DNA of 38,796 bases from Muribaculaceae bacterium (GTDB lineage Bacteria > Bacteroidota > Bacteroidia > Bacteroidales > Muribaculaceae). Below the pieces are notes generated by a model. It saw only the letters and a list, made by a program, of their open reading frames with translations, ran no database searches and was not told the origin of the DNA. Position 1 is the first letter of the stretch, and the number at the start of each line of letters is the position of its first letter. The translations under genes and the position numbers were made by a program. The DNA is taken from the NCBI GenBank assembly GCA_022510505.1, contig JAFLTL010000003.1, positions 1-38,796 on the forward strand, written 5' to 3'. Shown here one piece after another: positions 1-9,199 of the stretch.

Positions 1-2
1 GG

Positions 3-479
3 TTCTGTGATTTGCCACACAAACATAAAATCTTTATTTGTGGTAACCATGATGAATGTCTTTATGGAGCCAACATAGACGGGCTTGATAACAACGTGCA
101 TTATCTGTATAATTCCGGAGTTGAGATTGCGGGAGTTAAATTTTATGGAATACCTCTATTTATGGGTGACTCAATGTTCGGAAAACAGAATCGTTTTTAT
201 GAAAAAATACCTGAAGACACGGATGTATTAATAACTCATTGTCCTCCTTATGGGGTTCTGGACTTTGACGACGATCGTAATTGGGGTTCGGAGGAACTAC
301 TCACAGCAGTTACGAAACTATCTCCTCAGGCTCATCTTTTCGGACACATCCATAAGAGTCATGGCATAGAAATAATAGGTTCAACAATCTATTCAAATGC
401 AGCCATCGTGAACGACGACTATACAAATCTTCAATCACCAAATCTCATCAATATATCTTTATCACGGACTATAGATTAG
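3..479 (+). CDS. Calcineurin-like metallophosphoesterase, 5' end cut by the window edge
   Basis: The reading frame is open from the first bases, so this is the C-terminal ~159 residues of a gene that starts outside the window. Metallophosphoesterase motifs are visible: GNHD shortly after the edge, THCPPYG in the middle (the GH/THxPP metal-binding block) and GHIH near the end. The phrases 'LPHKHKIFICGNHD' and 'HLFGHIHKSHG' resemble the small MPPED/UPF0046-type phosphoesterases, which are dinuclear-metal phosphodiesterases, usually about 190-200 residues and cytoplasmic. The N-terminal DxH and GD motifs would lie upstream of base 1. A TTG at 12 could be called a start, but conserved residues (FCD-LPHKHKI) precede it in frame, so it is not the true start. 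The substrate is unknown. It lies 256 bp upstream of the DUF262 pair and on the same strand; no functional link is shown. Confidence 0.82.
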   Translation, partial: FCDLPHKHKIFICGNHDECLYGANIDGLDNNVHYLYNSGVEIAGVKFYGIPLFMGDSMFGKQNRFYEKIPEDTDVLITHCPPYGVLDFDDDRNWGSEELLTAVTKLSPQAHLFGHIHKSHGIEIIGSTIYSNAAIVNDDYTNLQSPNLINISLSRTID

Positions 480-735
480 TTCAAAGAAATTAGTGATAAC
501 TATTAATTTTGTAATATACATCTGCTATCAAAAACGGAAAGCAAAACATTCTTAAAGAATAAGAGACATTCGGGATTATGATGTTTTTTGAATATTTTTG
601 TTAGGAGAAAGCGAAGAAATCTAAAACTTAGGAAGCTCTATCAAGTGTTAAGAACTATTATTATTGCATGTCAAGTCAGTGGAATAACCTCTAGAACTAA
701 TACTGAAACAAAACATAAATTTCCATCAAGTAAAA
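480..735 (+). other. AT-rich intergenic region upstream of the DUF262 pair
   Basis: This 256-bp gap holds no credible reading frame. Two matches to the Bacteroidetes -7 consensus TAnnTTTG occur on the + strand: TAATTTTG at 504-511 and TATTTTTG at 593-600. Neither has a convincing -33 TTTG at the usual 19-21 bp spacing, so either could be chance in AT-rich DNA. The second would leave a leader of about 130 nt before the ATG at 736. No terminator hairpin is obvious after the phosphoesterase stop. Confidence 0.35.
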
Positions 736-2664
736 ATGGCCGACAACAGGATTAAAATAATGTCATTGCGAGAACTCGTGGGAAAAAATTTCTTCATACC
801 CTCCTATCAACGCGGATACCGATGGACACTTCAACAAGTGAAAGATCTTATCGACGACCTAAAGGATTTCACAGAGAAAGATGACAAGAAAGATTATGAA
901 TTTTATTGTCTGCAACCTGTAGTGGTCAAAAAGATGAGCCACGAGGACAAGACCTCAAAGGGACTTGAACCCACCAAAGATTGGTTTGAAGTTATCGACG
1001 GTCAACAAAGGCTAACTACTTTACTATTGATTCTGAATTCATACAAGGATGTATTCCAAATCAATAATTTTCCGACTTCGTTCTATAAAATGGTTTTTGA
1101 ACGGGAGATGAATATAGAGAATAAACTTCTCGACAATGTAGATAGTATTACCGCTGTAGAGGACGACACAATAGACCACCTTCACATCTCTCAGGCATAT
1201 CTCTATATTCTGAAGCGGAGAAAAGAGGAAGACAATGTCACAGGGTTTGCCGACACTCTTCTTAAATATAAGCTCGACAATTTCGATCCACCCCGCGACA
1301 AGGCCATCAACGCCCGAATTATATGGTATGAGGCCGTGGATGAAAATCCTATTGAAGTTTTCACCCGGTTGAATATAGGTAAAATCTCTCTTACCAACGC
1401 TGAGCTTATCAAAGCCTTGTTGTTAAACAGCAGCAATTTTGATTATAAAACAAAAAAACACATCAAGCTTCGCCAACAAGAAATAGCGACCGAATGGGAT
1501 AAAATAGAGAGCACTCTCCAGGATGATTCGTTCTGGCATTTTCTGCACAGTGTAGATTATTCCAAACCCACAAGAATAGATTTTATACTCGAGATTATCA
1601 AGGTGCAAAATCTATTGCAACTCACTCCCAATGAAATAGAGGAGTGTGGGACTGATGACTACGCCACCTTCCGATATTTTTACATATATTTCGCAAAAAA
1701 CAATAACGAAGTTGCCATTAACGAATGCTGGGAATATGTCAAGAAATATTTCAATACATTTTTGGAATGGTATAACGATATAGAACTATATCATTATATG
1801 GGCTTCTTGATGTACTACAAGAACAAAGACCTGCACCAATTCGTGAGGGAATGGGAGGAAGTGTCAAACAAGGTGAATTTCAAAGAGAAAGTTAAAGCAA
1901 AAATTATGGACAAGATCAGACATTGTTTGCCCGTGGACCGAGTCTATAATAATCAGCGCGATGCCTTCGACCTTTTATTTTTTCATAATATTCAGACCTC
2001 AATCAACCACAATAAGGTGAAGATAAAAGGCTCTAGAGCCGATATGTATCGTTTTCCGTTCAATCTCTTAAAGAAAGAAAATTGGGATGTAGAACACATC
2101 AACTCCAACACCACCAACACCGAAGAAAATCCAGAAACCAAGGAGGAATGGCTGGTGAATGTCTATCTCAGCGTTTCCGAAGAACTGCAAGAAAAGATTG
2201 GAAAATATTTTCAAAACAAAAAACAGCAGTCGCTCGACGAGATATTTAATGAGATAAAGAGACGCCTCCCTCAAATTGCTAAATGGGAGACCAATGACAA
2301 AAACATGATCTGGAACTATACCCTGCTTGACTCCCATACCAACCGCAGCTACGGGAATGCAATCTTCTCGGCAAAACGCCGAATAATAATTGACAAAGAC
2401 CGCGGTAAAGAAACCGACATCCCTACTTTAAAAGATGGTAAATTGGAATTAGCTACTAAAAAAAAGCGGCATTCAACTTTTGTCCCCCCAGTTACAAAAC
2501 AGGTATTTATGAAATATTACTCTCCTATTGCCAGTGATAACAACTATTGGGACCGACAGATAGACGCTAAAGGTTATCTTAACGACATAGAAGAATGCAT
2601 TGATATGCTCACCCCGGCAAATCCGCAGATACCGAACCCATCAAAGACTGACGACAATGAGTGA
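736..2664 (+). CDS. GmrSD-like DUF262 + DUF1524 (HNH) protein
   Basis: A 642-residue protein. The N-terminal DUF262 (ParB/sulfiredoxin-like NTPase) signature is clear: IPSYQRGYRW at residues 21-30 and DGQQRLTT at 88-95. The C-terminal part has the DUF1524 HNH-type signature: DVEHI with His454, then a TLLDSHTNRSYGNAIFSAKR block with Asn536 and Asn541. This is the fused GmrS-GmrD arrangement. In the characterised members, nucleotide hydrolysis in DUF262 gates an HNH nuclease that attacks modified (for example glucosylated hydroxymethylcytosine) phage DNA, a type IV restriction activity. The length fits single-chain family members. The stop overlaps the next gene's ATG by 8 bp, so the two are probably translated as a pair. 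Base composition looks more AT-rich than the sugar locus downstream. The family assignment is firm; the defence role here is inference from the family. Confidence 0.88.
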   Translation: MADNRIKIMSLRELVGKNFFIPSYQRGYRWTLQQVKDLIDDLKDFTEKDDKKDYEFYCLQPVVVKKMSHEDKTSKGLEPTKDWFEVIDGQQRLTTLLLILNSYKDVFQINNFPTSFYKMVFEREMNIENKLLDNVDSITAVEDDTIDHLHISQAYLYILKRRKEEDNVTGFADTLLKYKLDNFDPPRDKAINARIIWYEAVDENPIEVFTRLNIGKISLTNAELIKALLLNSSNFDYKTKKHIKLRQQEIATEWDKIESTLQDDSFWHFLHSVDYSKPTRIDFILEIIKVQNLLQLTPNEIEECGTDDYATFRYFYIYFAKNNNEVAINECWEYVKKYFNTFLEWYNDIELYHYMGFLMYYKNKDLHQFVREWEEVSNKVNFKEKVKAKIMDKIRHCLPVDRVYNNQRDAFDLLFFHNIQTSINHNKVKIKGSRADMYRFPFNLLKKENWDVEHINSNTTNTEENPETKEEWLVNVYLSVSEELQEKIGKYFQNKKQQSLDEIFNEIKRRLPQIAKWETNDKNMIWNYTLLDSHTNRSYGNAIFSAKRRIIIDKDRGKETDIPTLKDGKLELATKKKRHSTFVPPVTKQVFMKYYSPIASDNNYWDRQIDAKGYLNDIEECIDMLTPANPQIPNPSKTDDNE

Positions 2665-5224
2665 AAATAAAACGACTTTCTGGAAATATCTGCAAAAGCA
2701 CGATATAGAGATCCCTATCCTGCAACGTGATTACGCCCAAGGACGGCCGGGACAAGAATATCTGAGAAAGAATTTCTTGATTTCCTTGAGGAATGCATTG
2801 AACGGTACATTGCCATACAATCAGAAAGAACTAAAACTTGATTTCGTATACGGTGCGAATGAAGATGACACGATGCAACCACTTGACGGTCAACAAAGAC
2901 TCACTACACTCTGGCTGTTACATTGGTATATAGCTTTAAGAGCCGGACAACTGGAAAAGGCTGAGGCCGTTTTAAAGAAATTCACCTATGAAACAAGGAT
3001 GTCGTCAAGAGAGTTTTGTAAGAAACTTTGCAACTCCCACAACTTCAAAGATTGGAAACACGACTCGGACATTAAGACATACATTGAGACCCAGACTTGG
3101 TTCTACACAGATTGGCTCAAAGATCCTACTATTGCAGCAATGCTGTTGATGTTGACAGGCACAAACATATCGCTGGAAGACGTTGACCAAAAAGACGAAC
3201 AGGAAACGATAGAGAAAAACGCTCTTTCCGACGGCATAGAGAAATGTTTTAATAATGCTGTTCAGCAGGACTTCGAAAACTACTGGAACATACTCATCTC
3301 CGACCATTGTCCTATCTTTTTCTATCATCTACCATTGAAAGATTTCGGGCTTTCGGACGATCTCTATATCAAGATGAACGCCCGAGGCAAACAGCTCACC
3401 GCTTTTGAAAATTTCAAGGCCGACCTGATCGGTTATATCAGGTATCGTGAGAAGGAGAAAGTCGAAGGTCTATCAATTGCGAAGGCCGACCATGATGAGG
3501 ATTGGAAAAATCTTCTTGACGTCAGTTCGGGTATACCCATCAATCTCGACACATCATGGACATCAATATTCTGGAACAACAGGTCCTCCCTTAACAGTAT
3601 AGATGATATATATTTTGCCTTCCTTTCACGTTTCTTTTGGAACTCCCTTTTTGTCGCCAAGAAAGAAGGGAAATATATCTTGAAAGTCGGTAAAGGTACA
3701 ACCGAAATCGGCACAGAGAGTAATACTATTGAGAACGAGAACATGTCTTATCGTTATCTTAACGATGACATCGCATCGAAATACGCCGACCTTTCTCCTT
3801 ATCGGTTCTACGATGGAGAAATTCCATTTTCAACATTTACCGATCTGGAGAAAGTTCTTAACAGATATGCAGAAATGTTGAAGCTGAACAGTAAGGATTA
3901 CACTATCCCGGGGGTTAGTTGGGAAAACGACAAGCCTTTTGAATTCATCCCACGGTATCTAAACAGGTCAGAAATAGATGACAATGTTGAGATTTCTGTT
4001 CTCACGCAACAGCAGCGCGTATTGTTTTACGCAGTTGTGAAATATCTACTTGACGGAGAGGCCGACAATATTTCTCTTAAACGATGGATGAGAGTGGTAT
4101 ATAATCTTATTTCAGGGACCGACAATAACAACCGAGTCAACCTTCGAACTCCCGCTCTAGTGAGAAACGCAATAGAAATAATTCAAACCCTTGACAGTCA
4201 TAACGTCCTGGAGTGCTTGTATGATACTGATATAATAGACAATCCCAACGATATTGAAAAAAGATTAAATTCCGAGATTGAGAAAGCCAGACAAATATTA
4301 ACGAAAGACGACAATTGCCGCTATCGCATAAGAGAATACGAGGGACCCATTAAATCAGGAGGGAAAACACTCTCGACATGGGAAGAGATAATTACTGATG
4401 CCGAGGCTTTTTCTTTTTTCAGAGGTTATATAAGATTCTTGTATCAAGATGACGATGGGAAGGTCAACTGGGACGATTTTGACATAAAATATTCCTTCGC
4501 TCGATGCTATTTTCGGGAAAACTTAGACAGTAACGATAAAGCGTTGAATCCCGAATATGATAATGAGGGCCTTCTACAATCTCTATTTAGCAACATTACG
4601 CCAGATCTTTTCCAAACTCAGATATGGTATCTGCGACGCTACACCTTCCGAAACGACGTTTCGTCGTGGCGTTACTATCTCGAAAACGAGAAATTGGCCG
4701 CGCCACTCCATACGCTGCTCATGGGTGACAATTCGGTGAAAATCTTAAAAGACTCGGACAATCCCAACACTAACGAGCATATTCTGAAATTACTGAGCAA
4801 CACAACCCTTCTCGCCCATGTACTCAATAAATTAGGCAACGGATGGATACGGGATTATCACAACCATTATGCCATATACCCAAGCGGTCCAGGTGTCTTT
4901 CTCAACGCTAAACGTCGCGACAGCTTCCTTTCGACATTCGACATCTTTGTTGCCGACGACTTCAGAGTCGAGGGTACTAACCTTTTTCAAGGCTCGGATA
5001 TAAATTTCGTATACAAAGGAAAGAACTACCAGTGGTATCGTGACAACAGGATTTACCTCATGAAGGACGAAGACCCGTTTATCTATGATTATTATACTGC
5101 GGAGACAGAGAATGGAGAAAATAAAGAATACTACTTCTTTGAAACCTCCGATATGGATGAAGTAACGATAAAAAACCGGCTCGAACAGCTTGTCCAATTC
5201 CGTTCTAGCCTATTATTGAACTAA
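2657..5224 (+). CDS. Second DUF262-domain protein, large, no HNH seen
   Basis: An 855-residue protein if it starts at the ATG at 2657, inside the ATGAGTGA overlap with the previous stop. An upstream in-frame start at 2600 would add 19 residues without family features and is disfavoured. DUF262 motifs are IPILQRDYAQGR (19-30) and DGQQRLTT (77-84), followed by a conserved 'KMNARGKQLTAFENFKA' block near residue 250. Unlike its partner I see no DxEHI/HNH signature, so the ~550-residue C-terminal portion is of unknown fold. The tail contains a Trp/Tyr-rich segment after residue ~720. The gene is adjacent to and translationally coupled with another DUF262 protein, which suggests that the two form one system in which the first supplies the nuclease. 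It is followed by a bidirectional terminator. The specific function is unknown. Confidence 0.82.
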   Translation: MSENKTTFWKYLQKHDIEIPILQRDYAQGRPGQEYLRKNFLISLRNALNGTLPYNQKELKLDFVYGANEDDTMQPLDGQQRLTTLWLLHWYIALRAGQLEKAEAVLKKFTYETRMSSREFCKKLCNSHNFKDWKHDSDIKTYIETQTWFYTDWLKDPTIAAMLLMLTGTNISLEDVDQKDEQETIEKNALSDGIEKCFNNAVQQDFENYWNILISDHCPIFFYHLPLKDFGLSDDLYIKMNARGKQLTAFENFKADLIGYIRYREKEKVEGLSIAKADHDEDWKNLLDVSSGIPINLDTSWTSIFWNNRSSLNSIDDIYFAFLSRFFWNSLFVAKKEGKYILKVGKGTTEIGTESNTIENENMSYRYLNDDIASKYADLSPYRFYDGEIPFSTFTDLEKVLNRYAEMLKLNSKDYTIPGVSWENDKPFEFIPRYLNRSEIDDNVEISVLTQQQRVLFYAVVKYLLDGEADNISLKRWMRVVYNLISGTDNNNRVNLRTPALVRNAIEIIQTLDSHNVLECLYDTDIIDNPNDIEKRLNSEIEKARQILTKDDNCRYRIREYEGPIKSGGKTLSTWEEIITDAEAFSFFRGYIRFLYQDDDGKVNWDDFDIKYSFARCYFRENLDSNDKALNPEYDNEGLLQSLFSNITPDLFQTQIWYLRRYTFRNDVSSWRYYLENEKLAAPLHTLLMGDNSVKILKDSDNPNTNEHILKLLSNTTLLAHVLNKLGNGWIRDYHNHYAIYPSGPGVFLNAKRRDSFLSTFDIFVADDFRVEGTNLFQGSDINFVYKGKNYQWYRDNRIYLMKDEDPFIYDYYTAETENGENKEYYFFETSDMDEVTIKNRLEQLVQFRSSLLLN

Positions 5225-5294
5225 CACGACATTAAGACCATTATTTGGTCATGGCACGGCGCTCCGATATGTCAGGTATCCGCCATCATGTGAT
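5225..5294. other. Short spacer between convergent operons
   Basis: These 70 bp between the DUF262 stop and the terminator contain a small 5-bp stem (GACCA...TGGTC, about 5236-5250) and no gene. Confidence 0.4.
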
Positions 5295-5326
5295 AAAAAG
5301 CCCCGCGGGAAACCGCGGGGCTTTTT
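5295..5326. terminator. Bidirectional Rho-independent terminator, 14-bp stem, GAAA loop
   Basis: Left arm AAAAAGCCCCGCGG (5295-5308), loop GAAA (5309-5312), right arm CCGCGGGGCTTTTT (5313-5326). The stem is perfect. The A-run and T-run give a U-tract in both directions. It lies between the converging DUF262 pair (+) and the 3' end of the arabinose operon (-), ending 5 bp before the araB-type stop codon, and should terminate both. Confidence 0.95.
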
Positions 5327-5331
5327 ATTTA

Positions 5332-6930
5332 TCAGGATTTGTGTTGGGTGGCGGCTTGTTCGACAGGCAAACAGTCGGTGTAGTTTTGGATATAGGCGTC
5401 GAATCCTGCCACATCAACAGGCAGTGGATCTATGCTTACTCCATCGTTTCCGTTGAACACATCTTCCTCGAGATAGTCGGCCAATGTTTTACCCGTGCTA
5501 TTCCAAATCATATAGCCGGCGAGCAGACTCATTCCCCAAGCTCCTCCTTCTCCGGCGGTTTCCATCACTGAAATCGGAGAATTGAGAGCCGACGCAAGTA
5601 TTCTTTGCCCAACTCCGGGAGTTTTGAAGAATCCTCCATGTCCTGTTATCCGGTCGACCTTCACATTTTCTTTATTGAAAAGTATATCGTTGCCAATCTT
5701 CAAGCAAGCGATTGCAGCATTGAGGTTAGCCCTCATGAAGTTTGCAAGATTGAATCGGTCGTTAACCGATCTCACAAACAGTGGTCGTCCCTCTTTCATT
5801 CCGGTCAATGGCTCCCCTGAGAAGTAGTTATAGGAAACAAGACCTCCACAATCGGGATCTCCTGTCAGGGCATGATTGTATAGTCGGGAATAAATTTCTC
5901 CAATATCGGCTTTGATTCCCATCAGTTCACTGTATTCCTTAAAGAGCGCAACCCATGAATTGAGGTCGGAAGTGCAGTTATTGCAATGAACCATAGCCAC
6001 GAGACTTCCACATGGAGTGGTTACCATATCAATCATTTCGTAGGGTTGGCTGAGGTCCTTCTCAAGAACAATCATGGAGAATGAAGATGTACCGGCCGAA
6101 ACATTTCCAGTTTTCTGTTTGACGGCATTCGTTGCCACCATTCCGGTTCCGGCATCACCTTCGGGAGGACACATTGGCGTGCCCGGTTTCAGTTTTCCCG
6201 TCGGGTCGAGAAGTAGAGCCCCTTTAGCGGTCAAGTTTCCGGCACTTTCACCTGCGACCAGGATTTCAGGCAATATGTTCTCCAGTCGATAAGGTAACTT
6301 CTTTTCCTCAAGAATCGCATTGAATTTAGCAATCATAGAGGCGTCGTAATTGTGTGTAGAAGGATCGACAGGAATCATCCCTGAGCCATCCCCGATTCCA
6401 ATTACTTTTTCTCCGGTGAGTTGCCAATGAATGTATCCTGCCAAAGTTGTCAGGAAATCAATCTGGTCAATGTGGGCTTCGTTGTTGAGAATAGCTTGAT
6501 AGAGATGGGAGATACTCCACCGCAAGGGGATATTGTAATTGAAGAGTTTTGAAAGGAATTCGGCAGCTTCACCGGTGTTTGTGTTTCTCCATGTGCGGAA
6601 TGGAGCAAGTAGTTTGCCATCTTTATCAAAGGGCATATATCCATGCATCATGGCGCTCACTCCGATGGAAGCCAACGAGGTAATCTCGCAATTCCATCGA
6701 TTTCTTACATCTTCGGCCAGGTTTCGGTAACAATCCTGAAGTCCGTTTGAGATGTCGTCGAGAGAATAAGTCCAAAGTCCATCGACAAACCTGTTTTCCC
6801 ATTCGTGACTACCTTGGGCAATCGGATTATTGTGGTCATCGATGAGCACAGCCTTAATTCGGGTAGAGCCGAACTCTATGCCGAGCACGGCCTTACCCTC
6901 TTCTATAAATGACGTGGTATTATTAGCCAT
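5332..6930 (-). CDS. araB: FGGY-family carbohydrate kinase, probable L-ribulokinase
   Basis: A 532-residue cytoplasmic kinase. The first phosphate/sugar-binding strand [15 protein letters not shown] (about residues 17-31) and the C-terminal glycine-rich [15 protein letters not shown] and [18 protein letters not shown] blocks are typical FGGY (hexokinase/actin-fold) features. It is the last gene of a run araD-araA-this gene, 12 bp after araA, which makes ATP-dependent phosphorylation of L-ribulose to L-ribulose-5-phosphate by far the likeliest role. The sequence is not an obvious close match to enterobacterial AraB, and Bacteroidetes use a divergent kinase in this position, so a xylulokinase-like activity cannot be excluded from sequence alone. 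It ends 5 bp from the bidirectional terminator that closes the long operon. Confidence 0.85.
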   Translation of the reverse strand: MANNTTSFIEEGKAVLGIEFGSTRIKAVLIDDHNNPIAQGSHEWENRFVDGLWTYSLDDISNGLQDCYRNLAEDVRNRWNCEITSLASIGVSAMMHGYMPFDKDGKLLAPFRTWRNTNTGEAAEFLSKLFNYNIPLRWSISHLYQAILNNEAHIDQIDFLTTLAGYIHWQLTGEKVIGIGDGSGMIPVDPSTHNYDASMIAKFNAILEEKKLPYRLENILPEILVAGESAGNLTAKGALLLDPTGKLKPGTPMCPPEGDAGTGMVATNAVKQKTGNVSAGTSSFSMIVLEKDLSQPYEMIDMVTTPCGSLVAMVHCNNCTSDLNSWVALFKEYSELMGIKADIGEIYSRLYNHALTGDPDCGGLVSYNYFSGEPLTGMKEGRPLFVRSVNDRFNLANFMRANLNAAIACLKIGNDILFNKENVKVDRITGHGGFFKTPGVGQRILASALNSPISVMETAGEGGAWGMSLLAGYMIWNSTGKTLADYLEEDVFNGNDGVSIDPLPVDVAGFDAYIQNYTDCLPVEQAATQHKS

Positions 6931-6942
6931 CGTTCAAAACTC

Positions 6943-8478
6943 TTATTGCAACGACTTGTTCAGCAGATAGTAAACCTCATTGTAACGGAGTTCTTTCTTG
7001 AACCCTTCCATTGTGGTATTACGATCGATGTGAACCATCTCAATACCGGCGATTTCAGCATAGTCTTCCCAGTATTCAGGGGTCACGCTATAGGAGAAAC
7101 AGCTGTGATGAGTGCCACCGGCGAGAATCCAAGCTCCCGCTCCTGTTGCGAAATCGGGCATCGGAATCCATAGAGCAGATGCCACGGGAAGTTTCGGAAG
7201 CGGTTTTGACTTGATACATTCAACGTCGTTAACAATCAGACGGAAGCGGTTACCCATGTCAACCACTGTAGCTGTCACGCCGTTACCCGGTTTCGAAGTG
7301 AAGACGAGTCGGGCAGTCTGAGCCTTTCTTATACCAATTCCAAGGAAATGGACTTCAAGGCGTGGTTTTTCTTCGGCAATCAACGGGCAAACCTCCAGCA
7401 TGTGAGCCTGCAGGATTGAACTTTGCTTTCCGTCAAAATTCAGTGTATAATCTTCAAGGAACGAGCATCCACCGGGTTCTCCCTGAGTCATGAACCAAAG
7501 AGTTCTATAGAGAGCTGCCGATTTCCAGTCTCCTTCAGCTCCGAATCCGTAACCTTCGGCCATTAGACGCTGCGATGCCAAACCGGGAATCTGATCGAAT
7601 CCGAGGAAATTGGGGTCATTGATGTCGTTAGTTCCAAGGTCGTCGAAGTTTGTAGTGAATCCTTTAGCGCCTTTTTCCTTCAAGATGGAACGAATGGCGA
7701 TTTCGGCTTTGGCAGCCGAGCGAACAGCCTTGTAATCGTCGGATTTCGGGTCTTCCATTTCGGGAGCGTGGGCATATAAGGAAAAATATTCCTTTACCAA
7801 AGCATCCACATCCTTTTCGTCAACTTTCTTAAGGTGTTCCATCAGTTCGCTGACGGGGGTATAGTCGACGTGATAGCCTAAACGCAACTCAGCCTCAACC
7901 TTATCACCATCGGTAACGGCAACATTGTTCATCTGATCACCGAAACGTAGAATCAGCATATCCTGAGCGTCGGCCCATGCAGCGGCAACGCGGCTCCACA
8001 CTGCTATGTGATCCTGAACTTCCGGTTCAGTCCAATGTCCCACAACAACTTTCCGAGGTATTCTCATTCTTGCGCAGATGTGTCCGAATTCACGGTCGCC
8101 ATGAGCGCTCTGGTTAAGATTCATAAAGTCCATGTCCATGGTATCCCATGGTATCTCAGCGTTATATTGTGTGTGGAGATGCAAGAGTGGTTTATGCAAT
8201 TGACGCAGACCATGAATCCACATTTTAGCCGGTGAGAAAGTGTGCATCCAGGTGATGATTCCAACGCATTGATTGCTGTTGTTAGCAGCTTTCATAACGT
8301 CTTCCACTTCTTTCGACGAGTTAGCAGTTCCTTTATAAACCACCTTAATCGGGAGTCGTCCTGATTTGTTGAGTCCGTCAACCATTTCCTTACTGTGGGC
8401 GTCGACAGCAACGACAGCATCACCACCATAAAGCAGCTGGGCACCAGTGACCCACCATATTTCCAAATTTTCGTACAT
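6943..8478 (-). CDS. araA: L-arabinose isomerase
   Basis: Converts L-arabinose to L-ribulose in the cytoplasm, using Mn2+. The chosen ATG at 8478 (protein MYENLEIWWVTG...) gives 511 residues, close to the ~500 of characterised enzymes. A longer frame to 8538 would overlap araD and add 20 residues lacking family similarity. The four metal/catalytic residues known from E. coli AraA (E306, E333, H350, H450) have clear counterparts: Glu315 in AEGYGFGAEGDWK, Glu342 in SFLEDYTLNF, His359 in QAHMLEVCP, and His457/His458 in GGTHHSCFS. The gap to araD is 22 bp and to the kinase 12 bp, so these are one transcript. Confidence 0.97.
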   Translation of the reverse strand: MYENLEIWWVTGAQLLYGGDAVVAVDAHSKEMVDGLNKSGRLPIKVVYKGTANSSKEVEDVMKAANNSNQCVGIITWMHTFSPAKMWIHGLRQLHKPLLHLHTQYNAEIPWDTMDMDFMNLNQSAHGDREFGHICARMRIPRKVVVGHWTEPEVQDHIAVWSRVAAAWADAQDMLILRFGDQMNNVAVTDGDKVEAELRLGYHVDYTPVSELMEHLKKVDEKDVDALVKEYFSLYAHAPEMEDPKSDDYKAVRSAAKAEIAIRSILKEKGAKGFTTNFDDLGTNDINDPNFLGFDQIPGLASQRLMAEGYGFGAEGDWKSAALYRTLWFMTQGEPGGCSFLEDYTLNFDGKQSSILQAHMLEVCPLIAEEKPRLEVHFLGIGIRKAQTARLVFTSKPGNGVTATVVDMGNRFRLIVNDVECIKSKPLPKLPVASALWIPMPDFATGAGAWILAGGTHHSCFSYSVTPEYWEDYAEIAGIEMVHIDRNTTMEGFKKELRYNEVYYLLNKSLQ

Positions 8479-8500
8479 GGCTATATAATGATTTAAAGTT

Positions 8501-9193
8501 TTAAGATTTTTTTTGTCCGTAATAAGCTCCGGGACCATGCTTTCGGTTGAAATGTTTCTTAACGAGCAGAGGGTTCATGGTCAGCAACGGATTGACACCG
8601 AAAGCGATGTAGGCCATTTTTGCTACCTGCTCCATCACAACGGCATTGTGAACAGCGTCGGCCGGATTTTTCCCCCACGCAAACGGTCCGTGGTTTTTCA
8701 CCAGTACTCCGGGAGTGTGTACCGGATTGATACCCTCGAATCGTCGAACAATCACATTACCTGTTTCGAGTTCATAATCTCCCTTCACCTCTTTTTCTGT
8801 CATTGAATCGGTGCAGGGAATAGCGTCATGAAAATAGTCGGCATGGGTTGTTCCTATGTTCGGGATATCCTTTCCGGCCTGTGCCCACGCCGTAGCATAG
8901 GTTGAATGGGTGTGAACCACGCCTCCGATTTCCTTGAAAGCTCGATAAAGAACAAGATGTGTCGGAGTATCGGAGGAAGGCCTTAGATTTCCTTCCACGA
9001 TGTTTCCGTCGAGGTCAACGATTACCATATCTTCGGGTTTCATGGTGTCATAGTCGACCCCACTGGGTTTAATTGCCACGAGTCCTTTTTCACGGTCAAT
9101 CCCCGAGACATTTCCCCATGTAAAAATTACGAGTCCATGTTTTACCAGGTCGAGATTTGCCTGGAAGACTTTTTGTTTCAGTTCCTCAAGCAT
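8501..9193 (-). CDS. araD: L-ribulose-5-phosphate 4-epimerase
   Basis: A 230-residue class II aldolase-fold enzyme that inverts C4 of L-ribulose-5-phosphate to give D-xylulose-5-phosphate, the entry point to the pentose phosphate pathway. Motifs are TWGNVSG (25-31), KPSGV (42-46), SSDTPTHL with Asp75, the zinc ligands His94 and His96 in HTHS, and His168 in VKNHGP, matching D76, H95, H97 and H171 of the E. coli enzyme. Length is typical (231 in E. coli). It is separated by only 6 bp from the upstream symporter and 22 bp from araA, so it is co-transcribed with both. Confidence 0.97.
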   Translation of the reverse strand: MLEELKQKVFQANLDLVKHGLVIFTWGNVSGIDREKGLVAIKPSGVDYDTMKPEDMVIVDLDGNIVEGNLRPSSDTPTHLVLYRAFKEIGGVVHTHSTYATAWAQAGKDIPNIGTTHADYFHDAIPCTDSMTEKEVKGDYELETGNVIVRRFEGINPVHTPGVLVKNHGPFAWGKNPADAVHNAVVMEQVAKMAYIAFGVNPLLTMNPLLVKKHFNRKHGPGAYYGQKKS

Positions 9194-9199
9194 AATGAT

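Noticed and set aside
12-14. TTG as start of the first phosphoesterase
   Set aside because: Family-like residues lie in frame upstream to the window edge, so the gene is simply truncated by the window.
551-565. Small inverted repeat TCTTA-AAGAA-TAAGA before the DUF262 pair
   Set aside because: A 5-bp AT stem is too weak to claim as a terminator or operator.
8479-8538. 20-residue N-terminal extension of araA
   Set aside because: It would overlap the araD stop region and adds residues absent from the family; the ATG at 8478 gives the standard length.
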